A stretch of DNA of 64,000 nucleotides from Caballeronia telluris (GTDB lineage Bacteria > Pseudomonadota > Gammaproteobacteria > Burkholderiales > Burkholderiaceae): positions 124,001-188,000 of the forward strand of contig NZ_FCNZ02000010.1 of NCBI RefSeq assembly GCF_001544495.1. The letters are read 5' to 3'. Below the pieces are notes generated by a model that saw only the letters and a list, made by a program, of their open reading frames with translations, did no database searches and was not told the DNA's origin. This document shows, piece after piece, positions 17,301 through 26,403 of this stretch. Within the stretch, counting starts at the first letter, position 1. Each line of letters begins with the position of its first letter. Both the position numbers and the translations under genes were made by a program.

Positions 17301-18695
17301 TCATTTCAGCGGCTTGAGCATGCCGAGCAGCGTCGGAATCAGTTCGCTGACGGTCGGATGGATGTGCATCGCGTTCTTGAGCGTGGTGTACGGCGCGCCC
17401 GCGTTCATGATGTCGACGAAGGTGTGGATCGCCTCGTCGCCTTCGATGCCGTGGATCGCGGCGCCCAGAATCTGCTTCGTCTTCGCATCGACGAGCGCCT
17501 TCATGAAGCCGTCCGTTTCGCCGCGCTCGCGCGCGCGGCCGACGCGCGACATCGGCATCGTCGCGATCAGCGCCTCGCGGCCGTTCTCGCGGCTCTCTTT
17601 CCTCACCTCGCTCTCGCTCATGCCCACGCGCGCATAAGGCGGATCGACGAACACCGCGTAGGTCATGATCCGGGTATCGACGCTGCGCGGTTCGTTGTCG
17701 ATCACGTTTGCCGCGACGATCTCGAAGTCGTTGTACGACGTATGCGTGAACGCGCCGCGCCCGTTCACGTCGCCGATCGCCCAGATACCCTCCACCTGCG
17801 TGCGCAGCTCGCCGTCAACGTCGATCAGACCGTGCGCATTCACCGCGACGCCCGCCGCGTCGAGCCCGAGGTCGTCGGTATTCGGCTGCCGGCCGGTCGC
17901 GATCAGCAGATGCGACGCATCGAGCGTGTCATCGTTGAGCCAGATGCGCGCGCCGGTGCCGAGCGGCTCGACGCGCGTCGGCTCGCCCCCGAAGCGGAAT
18001 TCGACGCCCTCCTTCGCCAGCACCTTCTGAATACTTTCCGCGAAATCCGCGTCCTCGCGCGTGAGCACGCGGTGGCCGCGCACGAGCACGGTCACACGGC
18101 TGCCGAAGCGGCGGAACATCTGCGCGAATTCGAGCGCGATATAGCTCGCGCCGACGATCACGAGATGCGCAGGCACCTCGGTCAGTTCGAGCAGCGTCGA
18201 GTTGGTCAGATACGGCACGCGATCGATGCCGTCGATCCGGGGAATGGTTGGGCGCGTGCCGGTGTTGATGAAGCTCGCCCTGCTTTCCAGCTCGTGCTGC
18301 TGGCCGTCGTGCCCGTCGACGCGGATCGAATGCGGCCCCGTGAAGCGCCCGTGGCCGGTAAAGACGGTCAGGTTCGGCGTGTTGCGCAGCCATTGTTCGA
18401 CGCCGTCGCGCGACGCGCCGATCACCTCGTCCTTGCGCGCCTTCACGCGCGCCATGTCGATCCGCACGTCCCCGCCGATCAGCACGCCGTACTCCGCGGC
18501 GTGACGCGCGACGTGCGCGGCGCGCGCGCTCGCGACGTAGGTCTTGGTCGGCGTGCAGCCGACGTTCACGCAGGTGCCGCCGAACAGATGCCGCTCGATG
18601 ACGGCCGTCTTGCGCCCGCTTTCCGCGAGCCGCACGGCGAGCGGTGCGCCGCCTTGTCCGGTGCCGATCACGACGGCGTCGAAATGGTGTGACAT
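17301..18695 (-). CDS. FAD-dependent pyridine nucleotide-disulfide oxidoreductase
   Basis: A 464-residue class I flavoprotein disulfide reductase related to mercuric reductase and dihydrolipoamide dehydrogenase. It has the FAD Rossmann motif VVIGTGQGGAPLA, redox-active cysteines Cys42 and Cys47 (GGTCVNVGCTPTK), the NAD(P)H-binding motif VIVGASYIALEFAQ, the second FAD motif IWAIGDVNGRGAF, and the C-terminal active-site HPTVSE. It lacks the N-terminal heavy-metal domain and C-terminal Cys pair of true mercuric reductases, so a general or unknown disulfide substrate is likely. It is monocistronic and convergent with the MFS gene. Confidence 0.9.
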   Translation of the reverse strand: MSHHFDAVVIGTGQGGAPLAVRLAESGRKTAVIERHLFGGTCVNVGCTPTKTYVASARAAHVARHAAEYGVLIGGDVRIDMARVKARKDEVIGASRDGVEQWLRNTPNLTVFTGHGRFTGPHSIRVDGHDGQQHELESRASFINTGTRPTIPRIDGIDRVPYLTNSTLLELTEVPAHLVIVGASYIALEFAQMFRRFGSRVTVLVRGHRVLTREDADFAESIQKVLAKEGVEFRFGGEPTRVEPLGTGARIWLNDDTLDASHLLIATGRQPNTDDLGLDAAGVAVNAHGLIDVDGELRTQVEGIWAIGDVNGRGAFTHTSYNDFEIVAANVIDNEPRSVDTRIMTYAVFVDPPYARVGMSESEVRKESRENGREALIATMPMSRVGRARERGETDGFMKALVDAKTKQILGAAIHGIEGDEAIHTFVDIMNAGAPYTTLKNAMHIHPTVSELIPTLLGMLKPLK

Positions 18696-18880
18696 GCCAG
18701 CCTCCCGCGAAAGCGTGACGTTGAAGAGGGTCGTGCCGAGGAAAGATCGTTGCCATCTTACGCGCGAAGCGGGCGGCTCGTCCGCATCGCGCGGTCACGG
18801 GCACGGCCCGTGCTACCTTGTCCGGACTCCGGCCCCATTGATGCAATGCACACCGGTCACTCCACAGCAGACAGGTTTCC

Positions 18881-20185
18881 ATGACCGAGACGATGTGGTT
18901 TCTCGTCGTTGGCGGTGTACTCATCTTCATGGGGCTTGCCAGTTCGACGTTCAAGCATCTGCCGATCAGCACGGCGATGTGCTATCTCGCGATCGGCTTC
19001 GCGCTCGGCCCCCTGGGCGCGGGCCTGCTCACCCCCGATCTCGCCGCCGACGCCACGATCCTGCGCCGCATCACCGAAGTCGCAATGCTCGTATCGCTCT
19101 TCGCGATCGGCCTGCGCCTGCGCGTGCCGCCGACCGACCGCATCTGGCTGCTGCCCGTGCGGCTCGGCATCGTCGCGATGGTGTTGACCGTCGTCGCGCT
19201 CACGCTGTTCGCCGTGCACGTGCTGGGACTGAACTGGGGTCCGGCGCTGCTGCTCGCCGCGATGCTCGCGCCGACCGACCCCGTGCTCGCGCACGACGTG
19301 CAGGTCGAAAGCCCCGGCGACGTCGATTTGCTGCGCTTTTCGCTGACGGGCGAAGGCGGCCTGAACGACGGCATCGCGCTGCCGTTCGCGCTGCTCGGCC
19401 TCGCCGTGTGCAACTACGAGGCGTCGCCGGGCGAGGCGCTTTCGTGGACGTTCGCGGGTTTCGCGCTCTGGGGCGTCGCGGGTGCGCTCGCGAGCGGCTG
19501 GCTCCTCGGCGAGCTGTCGGTGCGGCTCGTGGCATTCCTGCGCACGCGCCACGGCCAGGCGCTTGGTCCGGAAGGCTTCTATGCGCTCGGTCTGATCGCG
19601 CTGTCTTATGGCGTGGCCGAGCTGCTGCACACCTACGCGTTTCTCGCGGTGTTCGCGGCGGGCCTCGCGATGCGCCGCGTCGAACAGAAAGCGAGCGGCG
19701 ACAAGTCGCCGAGAGAGGCGGTCGGCACCATCGATTCGGCGGACGTCGGCGCGACGGCGTCCGATCCCGAACGCGCGCATGCGTTCATGGCCGAGCGCGT
19801 GCTCGGCTTCACGATCGAACTGGAGCGCATCGCGGAAGTGGCGATCATGCTCGTCGTCGGCGCCACGCTCGCGGGCGTCTGGCGGCAGTTCATGAACTGG
19901 CAGGCAGCGGCGCTCGTCGTCGCACTGTTCGCGATCGTGCGGCCGGCGGCGGTGGAGGCGTCGCTGATCGGCTCGCTCGCGACGGCGTCGCAGCGGCGCC
20001 TGATGAGCTGGTTCGGGATACGCGGCGTCGGCTCGTTCTACTATCTGATGTACGCGCTGGAGCACGCGCCGAAGAGCGCGGCGGCGCCGCTCGTGCCGCT
20101 CGTGATCGGGGTCATCACGGCGTCGGTGATCGTGCACGGCATCACGTCGACGCCGCTCATGAAGTGGTACCAGCGCGGACGCTGA
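18881..20185 (+). CDS. cation:proton antiporter (CPA1 type)
   Basis: A 434-residue integral membrane protein with about 12 helices. The core contains AAMLAPTDPVLAHDVQVESPG, the conserved TDP region, and LTGEGGLNDGIALPFAL, the GLNDG motif of CPA1 exchangers, where the Asp binds ion and proton. A charged hydrophilic loop (about residues 265-305) splits the helices. A conserved Arg-containing helix (SWFGIRGVGSFYYLMYAL) follows. These exchangers expel Na+ or K+ for protons in pH and salt homeostasis. The ATG follows a 185 bp gap to the divergent oxidoreductase gene. Confidence 0.93.
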   Translation: MTETMWFLVVGGVLIFMGLASSTFKHLPISTAMCYLAIGFALGPLGAGLLTPDLAADATILRRITEVAMLVSLFAIGLRLRVPPTDRIWLLPVRLGIVAMVLTVVALTLFAVHVLGLNWGPALLLAAMLAPTDPVLAHDVQVESPGDVDLLRFSLTGEGGLNDGIALPFALLGLAVCNYEASPGEALSWTFAGFALWGVAGALASGWLLGELSVRLVAFLRTRHGQALGPEGFYALGLIALSYGVAELLHTYAFLAVFAAGLAMRRVEQKASGDKSPREAVGTIDSADVGATASDPERAHAFMAERVLGFTIELERIAEVAIMLVVGATLAGVWRQFMNWQAAALVVALFAIVRPAAVEASLIGSLATASQRRLMSWFGIRGVGSFYYLMYALEHAPKSAAAPLVPLVIGVITASVIVHGITSTPLMKWYQRGR

Positions 20186-20236
20186 CAGCGCCGCTGGCTA
20201 TGATGGAAATCCGCTGGTTCACATGGAGCGTTGGGC

Positions 20237-20812
20237 ATGACGCATCTGATCTTTTTCTGCGGCCACGCGGGCACGGGCAAGACGACGCTCGCGAAGCGCC
20301 TCTTCCCGCGTCTCGCGCAGGCGAGCGGCGAGCCGTTTTGTCTGCTCGACAAGGACACGCTCTACGGCGCATACAGCGCCGCCGCGATGAACGCGCTGAC
20401 CGGCGACCCGAACGATCGCGACAGCCCGCTCTTCCTTCAGCATTTGCGCGATCCCGAGTACCGCGCGCTGATCGATACCGCGCGGGAAAATCTCGATCTC
20501 GGCGTGAGCGTCGCGGTGGTCGCGCCGCTTACGCGCGAAGTCCGCGAGGGGCGGCTCTTCGACCGCACATGGCTTCGCATCGGCGACGAGGTGCAGGTGC
20601 GCGTCGTCTGGGTGCACGTGACGGAGGACCTCGCGCGCGAGCGGATCGTCGCGCGCGGCGATCCGAACGACGCCTATAAGCTCGCGCACTGGGACGACTA
20701 CCGGCAGCGGCGCTTCGTGCCGGACGGACCCGCGAGCCGCGGGCTCTTGATGTTCGACAACGCGTCGCCGTCGGACGAGGCGCATGAGGACCTGCTGCAG
20801 CGTCTCATATAG
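20237..20812 (+). CDS. P-loop kinase-like ATPase (AAA_33 type)
   Basis: A 191-residue nucleotide-binding protein. Walker A is GHAGTGKTTLAKRL, right at the N terminus, and a later section (RVVWVHVTEDLARERIVARGD) is the adenine/LID-like region of small-molecule kinases. The start ATG at 20237 has GGAG 8 bp upstream; an in-frame TTG two codons earlier is less likely. Relatives include shikimate-kinase-like and zeta-toxin-like enzymes that phosphorylate small metabolites. The start lies 51 bp after the antiporter stop, so possibly cotranscribed. Substrate unknown. Confidence 0.8.
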   Translation: MTHLIFFCGHAGTGKTTLAKRLFPRLAQASGEPFCLLDKDTLYGAYSAAAMNALTGDPNDRDSPLFLQHLRDPEYRALIDTARENLDLGVSVAVVAPLTREVREGRLFDRTWLRIGDEVQVRVVWVHVTEDLARERIVARGDPNDAYKLAHWDDYRQRRFVPDGPASRGLLMFDNASPSDEAHEDLLQRLI

Positions 20813-20859
20813 CGCCGCTGCGCCCTTTTCGTCTCTCGGTGGCTCTGCCGGCCCTCGGT

Positions 20860-21969
20860 TCACGCCGCGGCCAGTTGCCGCGTCGCCTTCAATACGCTCT
20901 CCCCTTCGTAAAGACGCCCGAAGCGGTTGTTCAGGAACGCTTCGAGCGGCACCTGCTCCTGACGAATGAAACCGCTTTGCGGCAGCACGCCTTCGCGGAA
21001 CAGGTCGAGTTCCGCGCAGACCGCGCCCGCCGTCGTGATCTGGATCGCGCTCATCGGCGCGCCGCACACTTCCTTCGCGAAGATCTTGCGCGTGAACACG
21101 TCCTGCACGAGCTGGCCGCGCCGCATGCCGGTGGCCGTCACGAAGATCAGCACGACATCTTGCGCCGTCGACGGCACCGCGCGCTTGAGCATCGCCTTCA
21201 GGCCGTCGCGGTCGGTCGACATGCGCAGGTCGTCGAGCAGGAACTTCATCAGGTCGCGGTGGCCCGGATAGCGCACCGACTTGTAGTCGAGCGCCTCGAC
21301 CTTGCCCGCGAGCGTCTCGCAGAGCGTGCCGAGCCCGCCCGAGGTGTTGAACGCCTCGTACTCGATGCCGTCGAGCGAGAAATGTTCGACGCCTTCGAGC
21401 GGCTGCACCCATTGCTGGCGGCTGTCGCGGATCGCCTCGCACGGCTGGCAATACTCGTTGATGAGGCCGTCGATACTCCACGTCAGGTTGTATTTCAGCG
21501 CGTTGGTCGGAAACTCGGGCAGCGCGCCGACGCGCATCTTGACGTCGCGCAAGTCGTCGAGGCGCTTCGCCAGATCGTGCGCGACGATGCCGATGAAACC
21601 AGGCGCCAGCCCGCATTGCGGCATGAACGCGTGCGTCGCGCCGTCGGCGATCGCGCGGATCGCGTGAGTTGCGCGCACGTCCTCGGTGAGGTCGAAGTAA
21701 TGGACGCCCGCCGCTTTCGCCGCCGACGCCACGTTGATCGCGAGGTAATACGGCAGCGCGTTGACGAGCGCGTCGAAGCCCTGCAGCGCGTGACGCAGCG
21801 CGGTGGCGTCGGCGGAATCGACGCGGCGTGTTCCGATGCCCTGCGCGTCGAGCAGCGCGAGCGCGCCGGCGTCGCGATCGAACGCGACGACTTCGAAGTC
21901 CCCTGTTTCACGCAACAGGTGAGCAATGCTTTGACCGATCAGTCCGGCTCCGACGAGGGCTACTTTCAT
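20860..21969 (-). CDS. saccharopine dehydrogenase family oxidoreductase (lysine-dehydrogenase-like)
   Basis: A 369-residue NAD(P)-dependent enzyme with an N-terminal Rossmann motif VALVGAGLIGQSIAHLL, then FEVVAFDRDAGAL and a catalytic domain containing GVHYFDLTEDV and MPQCGLAPGFIGIVAHDLA. This length and the Lrp/AsnC gene immediately upstream on the same strand suggest an amino-acid dehydrogenase, such as L-lysine 6-dehydrogenase, or saccharopine reductase in lysine breakdown. The ATG chosen has an AAGGAG site 7 bp upstream; the open frame extends 41 codons further without support. Exact substrate is an inference. Confidence 0.85.
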   Translation of the reverse strand: MKVALVGAGLIGQSIAHLLRETGDFEVVAFDRDAGALALLDAQGIGTRRVDSADATALRHALQGFDALVNALPYYLAINVASAAKAAGVHYFDLTEDVRATHAIRAIADGATHAFMPQCGLAPGFIGIVAHDLAKRLDDLRDVKMRVGALPEFPTNALKYNLTWSIDGLINEYCQPCEAIRDSRQQWVQPLEGVEHFSLDGIEYEAFNTSGGLGTLCETLAGKVEALDYKSVRYPGHRDLMKFLLDDLRMSTDRDGLKAMLKRAVPSTAQDVVLIFVTATGMRRGQLVQDVFTRKIFAKEVCGAPMSAIQITTAGAVCAELDLFREGVLPQSGFIRQEQVPLEAFLNNRFGRLYEGESVLKATRQLAAA

Positions 21970-22103
21970 CTTTATCTCCTTGTGCGTGAAATCCTTCCTG
22001 CACAAGTGTAGAAGCGCCCGAATACTGATCCTAGAGCCAAAATGATGCGGTTCGACGAGCGTTTTCGTCGTTTTGACGTAACAGCAATGCAATTCGTCGA
22101 AAA

Positions 22104-22559
22104 TCAGCCGACTCGGTCGATCTTGCGCGCGAGGATGATCGACGTCGTCGTGCGCTCGACACCTTCCAGCGCGCCGATTTCATCGAGCAGGTCGTTCAGG
22201 CGATCGGGGGAATCGGCGCGCAGCCACGCGACGTAATCGAACTCGCCGCTCACCGCGCAGAGCAACTGGATCTCGGGCATCTTCGCGAAACGCTTCTGCA
22301 CGTCGCGGCCGTACTTCGGCGCGAGCTTGATGCCGACATACGCCTGGATACTCGCGTCGAGCACGTCCTGTCCGAGCCGCACGCCGTAGCCCGCGATCAC
22401 GTTGTTCTTTTCAAGGCGAGCGATGCGCGCGATCACCGTCGTGCGCGCGACGCCGAGTTGCCGCGCCAGGTTCGCCACGCTCTCGCGCGCGTTCGTTTGC
22501 AGGAGCGCGACGAGGTTGCGGTCGATGTCGTCGAGTTGATCGAGGCGCGGCGGTCTCAT
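22104..22559 (-). CDS. Lrp/AsnC family transcriptional regulator
   Basis: A 151-residue feast/famine regulator. The N-terminal winged helix (LDDIDRNLVALLQTNARES, then LARQLGVARTTVIARIARLE) binds DNA; the C-terminal RAM domain (YVGIKLAPKYGRDVQ, CAVSGEFDYVAWLRA) binds an amino acid effector and drives oligomerisation. It lies directly upstream of the saccharopine/lysine dehydrogenase gene on the same strand, separated by 134 bp, so it most likely senses the substrate amino acid and controls that gene and itself. Confidence 0.93.
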   Translation of the reverse strand: MRPPRLDQLDDIDRNLVALLQTNARESVANLARQLGVARTTVIARIARLEKNNVIAGYGVRLGQDVLDASIQAYVGIKLAPKYGRDVQKRFAKMPEIQLLCAVSGEFDYVAWLRADSPDRLNDLLDEIGALEGVERTTTSIILARKIDRVG

Positions 22560-22647
22560 GCGGGCGTCGTCCGTCGGGTTCAGGAGCGCGCATTATCGCC
22601 CACCGCAGACGTCGAACGGACGCGCAAAGGCGCCCGGCCGCGCCGGA

Positions 22648-23034
22648 TCAGAGGACGCTGTCCTTCAGTTCCAGCGTGAGGACTTCGCCCTTTTCCTGCG
22701 AGCGGCTCGCGAAGTCGATGCCGGAGCGCTCCATGACCTTGCGGATCTCCTGCGGGACGCGATCGCTCACGCTCGCCGCGACGATCGGCCGATCGATGTT
22801 GGAGAGAAACTGGCGAATACCCGGCGCCGGCCAGTAGACGAACACGTTGAGCGGATAGGAGAGCCGCGCCCCCGCGCTGCGATGGGCGGTGATATGCAGG
22901 CCAACAGTCGGCGACGCGCTCATCTGGCGCGGCGAGACATGAAAATCAAGCCCGAAGTCAGTCGCGACGCTTCGGACGAGAAACGGCAGACATTTGTCGC
23001 TGAACACCTTGTTTTCGGTTTTGCTGAGCGCCAT
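22648..23034 (-). CDS. hypothetical protein (128 aa)
   Basis: A cytosolic protein starting MALSKTENKVFSDKCLPFLV. It has no signal or membrane segment; an ordered core includes the motif VATDFGLDFHVSPRQMSASP and LNVFVYWPAPGIRQFLSNID, and the C terminus is acidic. The start is an ATG giving a plausible length; longer frames upstream overlap non-coding DNA. No family recognised. It is on the same strand as the Lrp gene but separated by 88 bp. Confidence 0.6.
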   Translation of the reverse strand: MALSKTENKVFSDKCLPFLVRSVATDFGLDFHVSPRQMSASPTVGLHITAHRSAGARLSYPLNVFVYWPAPGIRQFLSNIDRPIVAASVSDRVPQEIRKVMERSGIDFASRSQEKGEVLTLELKDSVL

Positions 23035-23229
23035 TTCGGCCTCCGGTTGCTGAGCAGGATTCGCAGCACGAGAGTAGAACCGAAGCGGCGCGGCTTCTGT
23101 TACGCGGAGCACATCTGAAATGAAAATGGCGAAGCGGATGTGGGCGTTCGGGCGCGCTTCGCGCCGGTGACAACGCAGTTGGGGCACTTGCCGCCAGCGG
23201 TTTGCATCGCCGCTGACGGGGTGTCCCCG

Positions 23230-23517
23230 TCACAACGCATTCGACGATTTTCCCGCGACGAGCCCGTCGATGATCGACTCCCCGTAAGCAAACGCGGCGC
23301 GCTGGGCGTCTCCCAGGTCTTCGTAGCCGTGGGTCGTGTTGATCTTGAACACCCGGAAAGGCGCGGAAGGGTCCGCACCGTCCGATGGCCGAAGACGGAT
23401 CGCCGCGTCGTAGCCCTGTCCGTCGCGCATGTTGCGGCGCATGAGCGGGTCGCTCTCGCGCGGATAAACCAGAGCCTCCAGGTCGTATCCCTGATAAAAA
23501 TGATGCTTGCCTGCCAT
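23230..23517 (-). CDS. small hypothetical protein (95 aa), YxGY type
   Basis: The start MAGKHHFYQGYDLEALV has a GGAGG ribosome site 7 bp upstream; the open frame begins 30 codons earlier without support. The layout resembles the protein at 39951-40220: a Y-x-G-Y motif near the start, a middle beta-rich segment, and a final helix ending in IIDGL (the other ends in YIDRL). It is therefore probably a member of the same small-protein family, of unknown function. It lies 87 bp downstream of kdpC on the same strand. Confidence 0.6.
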   Translation of the reverse strand: MAGKHHFYQGYDLEALVYPRESDPLMRRNMRDGQGYDAAIRLRPSDGADPSAPFRVFKINTTHGYEDLGDAQRAAFAYGESIIDGLVAGKSSNAL

Positions 23518-23603
23518 GATCGCCTCCAATGTGATGTATGAAGCATACGCGCCTTGTGGCTGCGCCCGGGCGAGAATTTTCATCGGGCTCACGATGCCAT
23601 GCT

Positions 23604-24182
23604 TCACGGGCGCGTCGCGGCATCGAGCGCCAGGTTGAGCCTGAGCACGTTCACGCGCGCTTCGCCCAAGACGCCGAACTGACGGCCGGTCGTGTTGCGT
23701 TGCACGAGCGCTTCCACGTCCTCGCGCGCCAGCTTGCGCGCCTTCGCGACGCGGTCGATCTGATAGGCGGCGGCAGCCGGGCTGATCTCCGGGTCGAGCC
23801 CGCTGCCCGAGGACGTCACGAGATCGACCGGCACCGGCGCGGTGCTGGACGGATCGGCGTCGCGAAGTGCGCTCAGACGGCCCTTCACTTCGTCGGCGAG
23901 CGCGGGGTTGGTCGGCCCGAGGTTCGAGCCGCTCGACGCCTGCGCGTTATACGGATTCGGCGACGTGGCCGAGAGCCGTCCCCAGAAATATCGAGGCGCG
24001 TCGAACTGCTGGCCGATCAGTTCGGAACCGACCACCTTGCCGTTCTGCTCGATCAGGCTGCCGCCCGCCTGCCTCGGAAATACCGCGTTGCCGATCGCGG
24101 TGACGGCGACCGGGTAGACGACGCCCGTGACGACCGTCAACGCGGCGAACAGCACGAGCACGGGACGAATGAGGTTTTTCAT
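23604..24182 (-). CDS. kdpC: potassium-transporting ATPase subunit C
   Basis: A 192-residue inner-membrane subunit with one N-terminal transmembrane helix ([21 protein letters not shown]) and a periplasmic domain. Family motifs include [42 protein letters not shown] and a C-terminal [20 protein letters not shown]. KdpC stabilises the KdpFABC pump and helps bind ATP. Length is normal. It is the last subunit gene of the operon, 43 bp after kdpB. Confidence 0.97.
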   Translation of the reverse strand: MKNLIRPVLVLFAALTVVTGVVYPVAVTAIGNAVFPRQAGGSLIEQNGKVVGSELIGQQFDAPRYFWGRLSATSPNPYNAQASSGSNLGPTNPALADEVKGRLSALRDADPSSTAPVPVDLVTSSGSGLDPEISPAAAAYQIDRVAKARKLAREDVEALVQRNTTGRQFGVLGEARVNVLRLNLALDAATRP

Positions 24183-24225
24183 GATGGTTGACTCGTTTGT
24201 TTGAAGCGATTTACTCGATATGCGT

Positions 24226-26379
24226 TCACGCCCAGCCGAAACCGGCCAGCACCATGTCGATCAGCTTGATGAACGGAAACGGCAGCACCAGCCCGCCCAG
24301 ACCGTAGATCAGCAGGTTGCGCCGCAAGAGGGACGCCGCGCCCAACGCGCGGTATTTGACGCCCCTGAGCGCCAGCGGAATCAGGAACACGATGATCAGC
24401 GCATTGAAGATCACCGCCGAGAGGATCGCCGAGGCGGGCGAGCTCAGGTGCATCACGTCGAGCACGCGCAATTGCGGATAGGTCGTTGCGAACGCGGCCG
24501 GGATGATGGCGAAGTATTTGGCGACGTCGTTGGCGATCGAAAACGTCGTGAGCGAGCCGCGCGTCATCAGCATCTGCTTGCCGATCTCGACGATCTCGAT
24601 CAGCTTCGTCGGGTTCGAATCGAGATCGACCATGTTGCCGGCTTCCTTCGCCGCCTGCGTGCCGGAGTTCATCGCCACCGCGACGTCGGCCTGGGCGAGC
24701 GCCGGTGCGTCGTTGGTGCCGTCGCCCGTCATCGCGACCAGGCGCCCTTGCGCCTGGTGCGCCCGGATCGTCGCAAGCTTCGCTTCGGGCGTGGCTTCGG
24801 CCAGATAGTCGTCGACGCCTGCTTCGGCCGCGATCGCCGCCGCCGTCAGCCGGTTGTCGCCCGTCACCATCACGGTCTTGATGCCCATCTTGCGCAACTC
24901 GGCGAAGCGCTCCTTGATGCCGCCCTTCACGATGTCCTTCAGTTCGATCACGCCGAGCACGCGCGCACTCTCGCCCTGCTTCTCGGCGACCACGAGCGGC
25001 GTGCTGCCGCGCCGCGCGACGGTGTCCACGGCTGTCTGCACCTCCTGCGGATAGCGGCCGCCGTTCGTCTCGACGTAGCGCTTCACCGCATCCGCGGCGC
25101 CCTTGCGAATCTCGTGGTCCGGCAAATCGACGCCGCTCATGCGCGTCTGCGCGCTGAAACCGAGGAAGGTCGCGTGCAGCGTCGCCATGTCGCGCTGGCG
25201 GATGTCGAAGCGCTGCTTCGCGAGCACCACGATGCTGCGGCCTTCCGGCGTCTCGTCGGCGAGCGACGCGAGTTGCGCGGCATCCGCGAGATCGTGTTCC
25301 GAGCGTCCCGGCGCCGGCAGGAAAGCCGATGCCTGGCGGTTGCCGAGCGTGATCGTGCCGGTCTTGTCGAGCAAGAGGACGTCGACGTCGCCCGCCGCTT
25401 CCACCGCGCGGCCCGATGTGGCGATGACGTTCGCCTGCATCATGCGGCTCATGCCCGCCACGCCGATCGCCGACAAGAGCCCGCCGATGGTGGTCGGGAT
25501 CAGGCAGACGAGCAGCGCGACGAGCGCCGTGATCGTCACGACGTGACCGGACTTCATGGCTGCAACCGAGAAGATCGAGAACGGCAGGAGCGTCGCGGTG
25601 GCGAACAGCAGCACGAGCGTGAGCGCGACGAGCAGGATCGTGAGCGCGATCTCGTTGGGCGTCTTCTGCCGTTTCGCGCCCTCGACCATCGCGATCATGC
25701 GGTCGAGAAACGCCTCGCCCGGATTGACCGACACGCGCATCACGATCCAGTCGGAGAGCACCCGCGTGCCGCCCGTGACCGCGGAAAAGTCGCCGCCCGA
25801 CTCGCGGATCACGGGCGCGGACTCCCCCGTGATCGCCGATTCATCGACCGAGGCCACGCCTTCGATCACGTCGCCGTCGGCGGGAATGACGTCGCCCGTT
25901 TCGACCAGCACGACATCGCCCTTGCGCAGATCCGTCGATGCCATGATCTGCACGGGCGACTTCGGATGCGGCATGTTCAGCTTCTTTGCCATCACGTTGT
26001 GCTTCGCGTGCCGCAACGACGCCGCCTGCGCCTTCGAACGGCCTTCCGCGAGCGCCTCGGCGAAGTTCGCGAAAAGCACGGTGAACCACAGCCAGAGCGC
26101 GACCGCGAGGATGAATCCCGAGGGCGCCTCCGCCTGACCGGCGAGCGCCGCGAACCACAGCACCGTGGTCAGGATGCTGCCCACGTAGACGCAGAACATC
26201 ACCGGATTGCGCAACTGGGTGCGCGGCGTGAGCTTCCTGAACGAATCGACGATAGCCGGCCTGACGATCCGCGGATCGAACATCGAACGTGCTGCCGAAC
26301 GCGTATGGGCGCCCGGCTCCGGCGTCTTTCGGGGTGCCTGATCGGGATTCTCGACAGGCGGTTTGACAAGTGTAGACAT
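24226..26379 (-). CDS. kdpB: potassium-transporting P-type ATPase subunit B
   Basis: A 717-residue P-type ATPase that powers high-affinity K+ uptake. It shows the phosphorylation motif DKTGTIT, the actuator-domain TGES ([16 protein letters not shown]), the hinge [20 protein letters not shown], and the TM4 segment with [14 protein letters not shown]. The nucleotide-binding domain (about residues 320-560) is complete. It lies between kdpA and kdpC with a 24 bp gap to kdpA. All key catalytic residues are visible, so it should be active. Confidence 0.98.
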   Translation of the reverse strand: MSTLVKPPVENPDQAPRKTPEPGAHTRSAARSMFDPRIVRPAIVDSFRKLTPRTQLRNPVMFCVYVGSILTTVLWFAALAGQAEAPSGFILAVALWLWFTVLFANFAEALAEGRSKAQAASLRHAKHNVMAKKLNMPHPKSPVQIMASTDLRKGDVVLVETGDVIPADGDVIEGVASVDESAITGESAPVIRESGGDFSAVTGGTRVLSDWIVMRVSVNPGEAFLDRMIAMVEGAKRQKTPNEIALTILLVALTLVLLFATATLLPFSIFSVAAMKSGHVVTITALVALLVCLIPTTIGGLLSAIGVAGMSRMMQANVIATSGRAVEAAGDVDVLLLDKTGTITLGNRQASAFLPAPGRSEHDLADAAQLASLADETPEGRSIVVLAKQRFDIRQRDMATLHATFLGFSAQTRMSGVDLPDHEIRKGAADAVKRYVETNGGRYPQEVQTAVDTVARRGSTPLVVAEKQGESARVLGVIELKDIVKGGIKERFAELRKMGIKTVMVTGDNRLTAAAIAAEAGVDDYLAEATPEAKLATIRAHQAQGRLVAMTGDGTNDAPALAQADVAVAMNSGTQAAKEAGNMVDLDSNPTKLIEIVEIGKQMLMTRGSLTTFSIANDVAKYFAIIPAAFATTYPQLRVLDVMHLSSPASAILSAVIFNALIIVFLIPLALRGVKYRALGAASLLRRNLLIYGLGGLVLPFPFIKLIDMVLAGFGWA

Positions 26380-26403
26380 GCTTTCCTCTGGATCATTGAC
26401 CGC

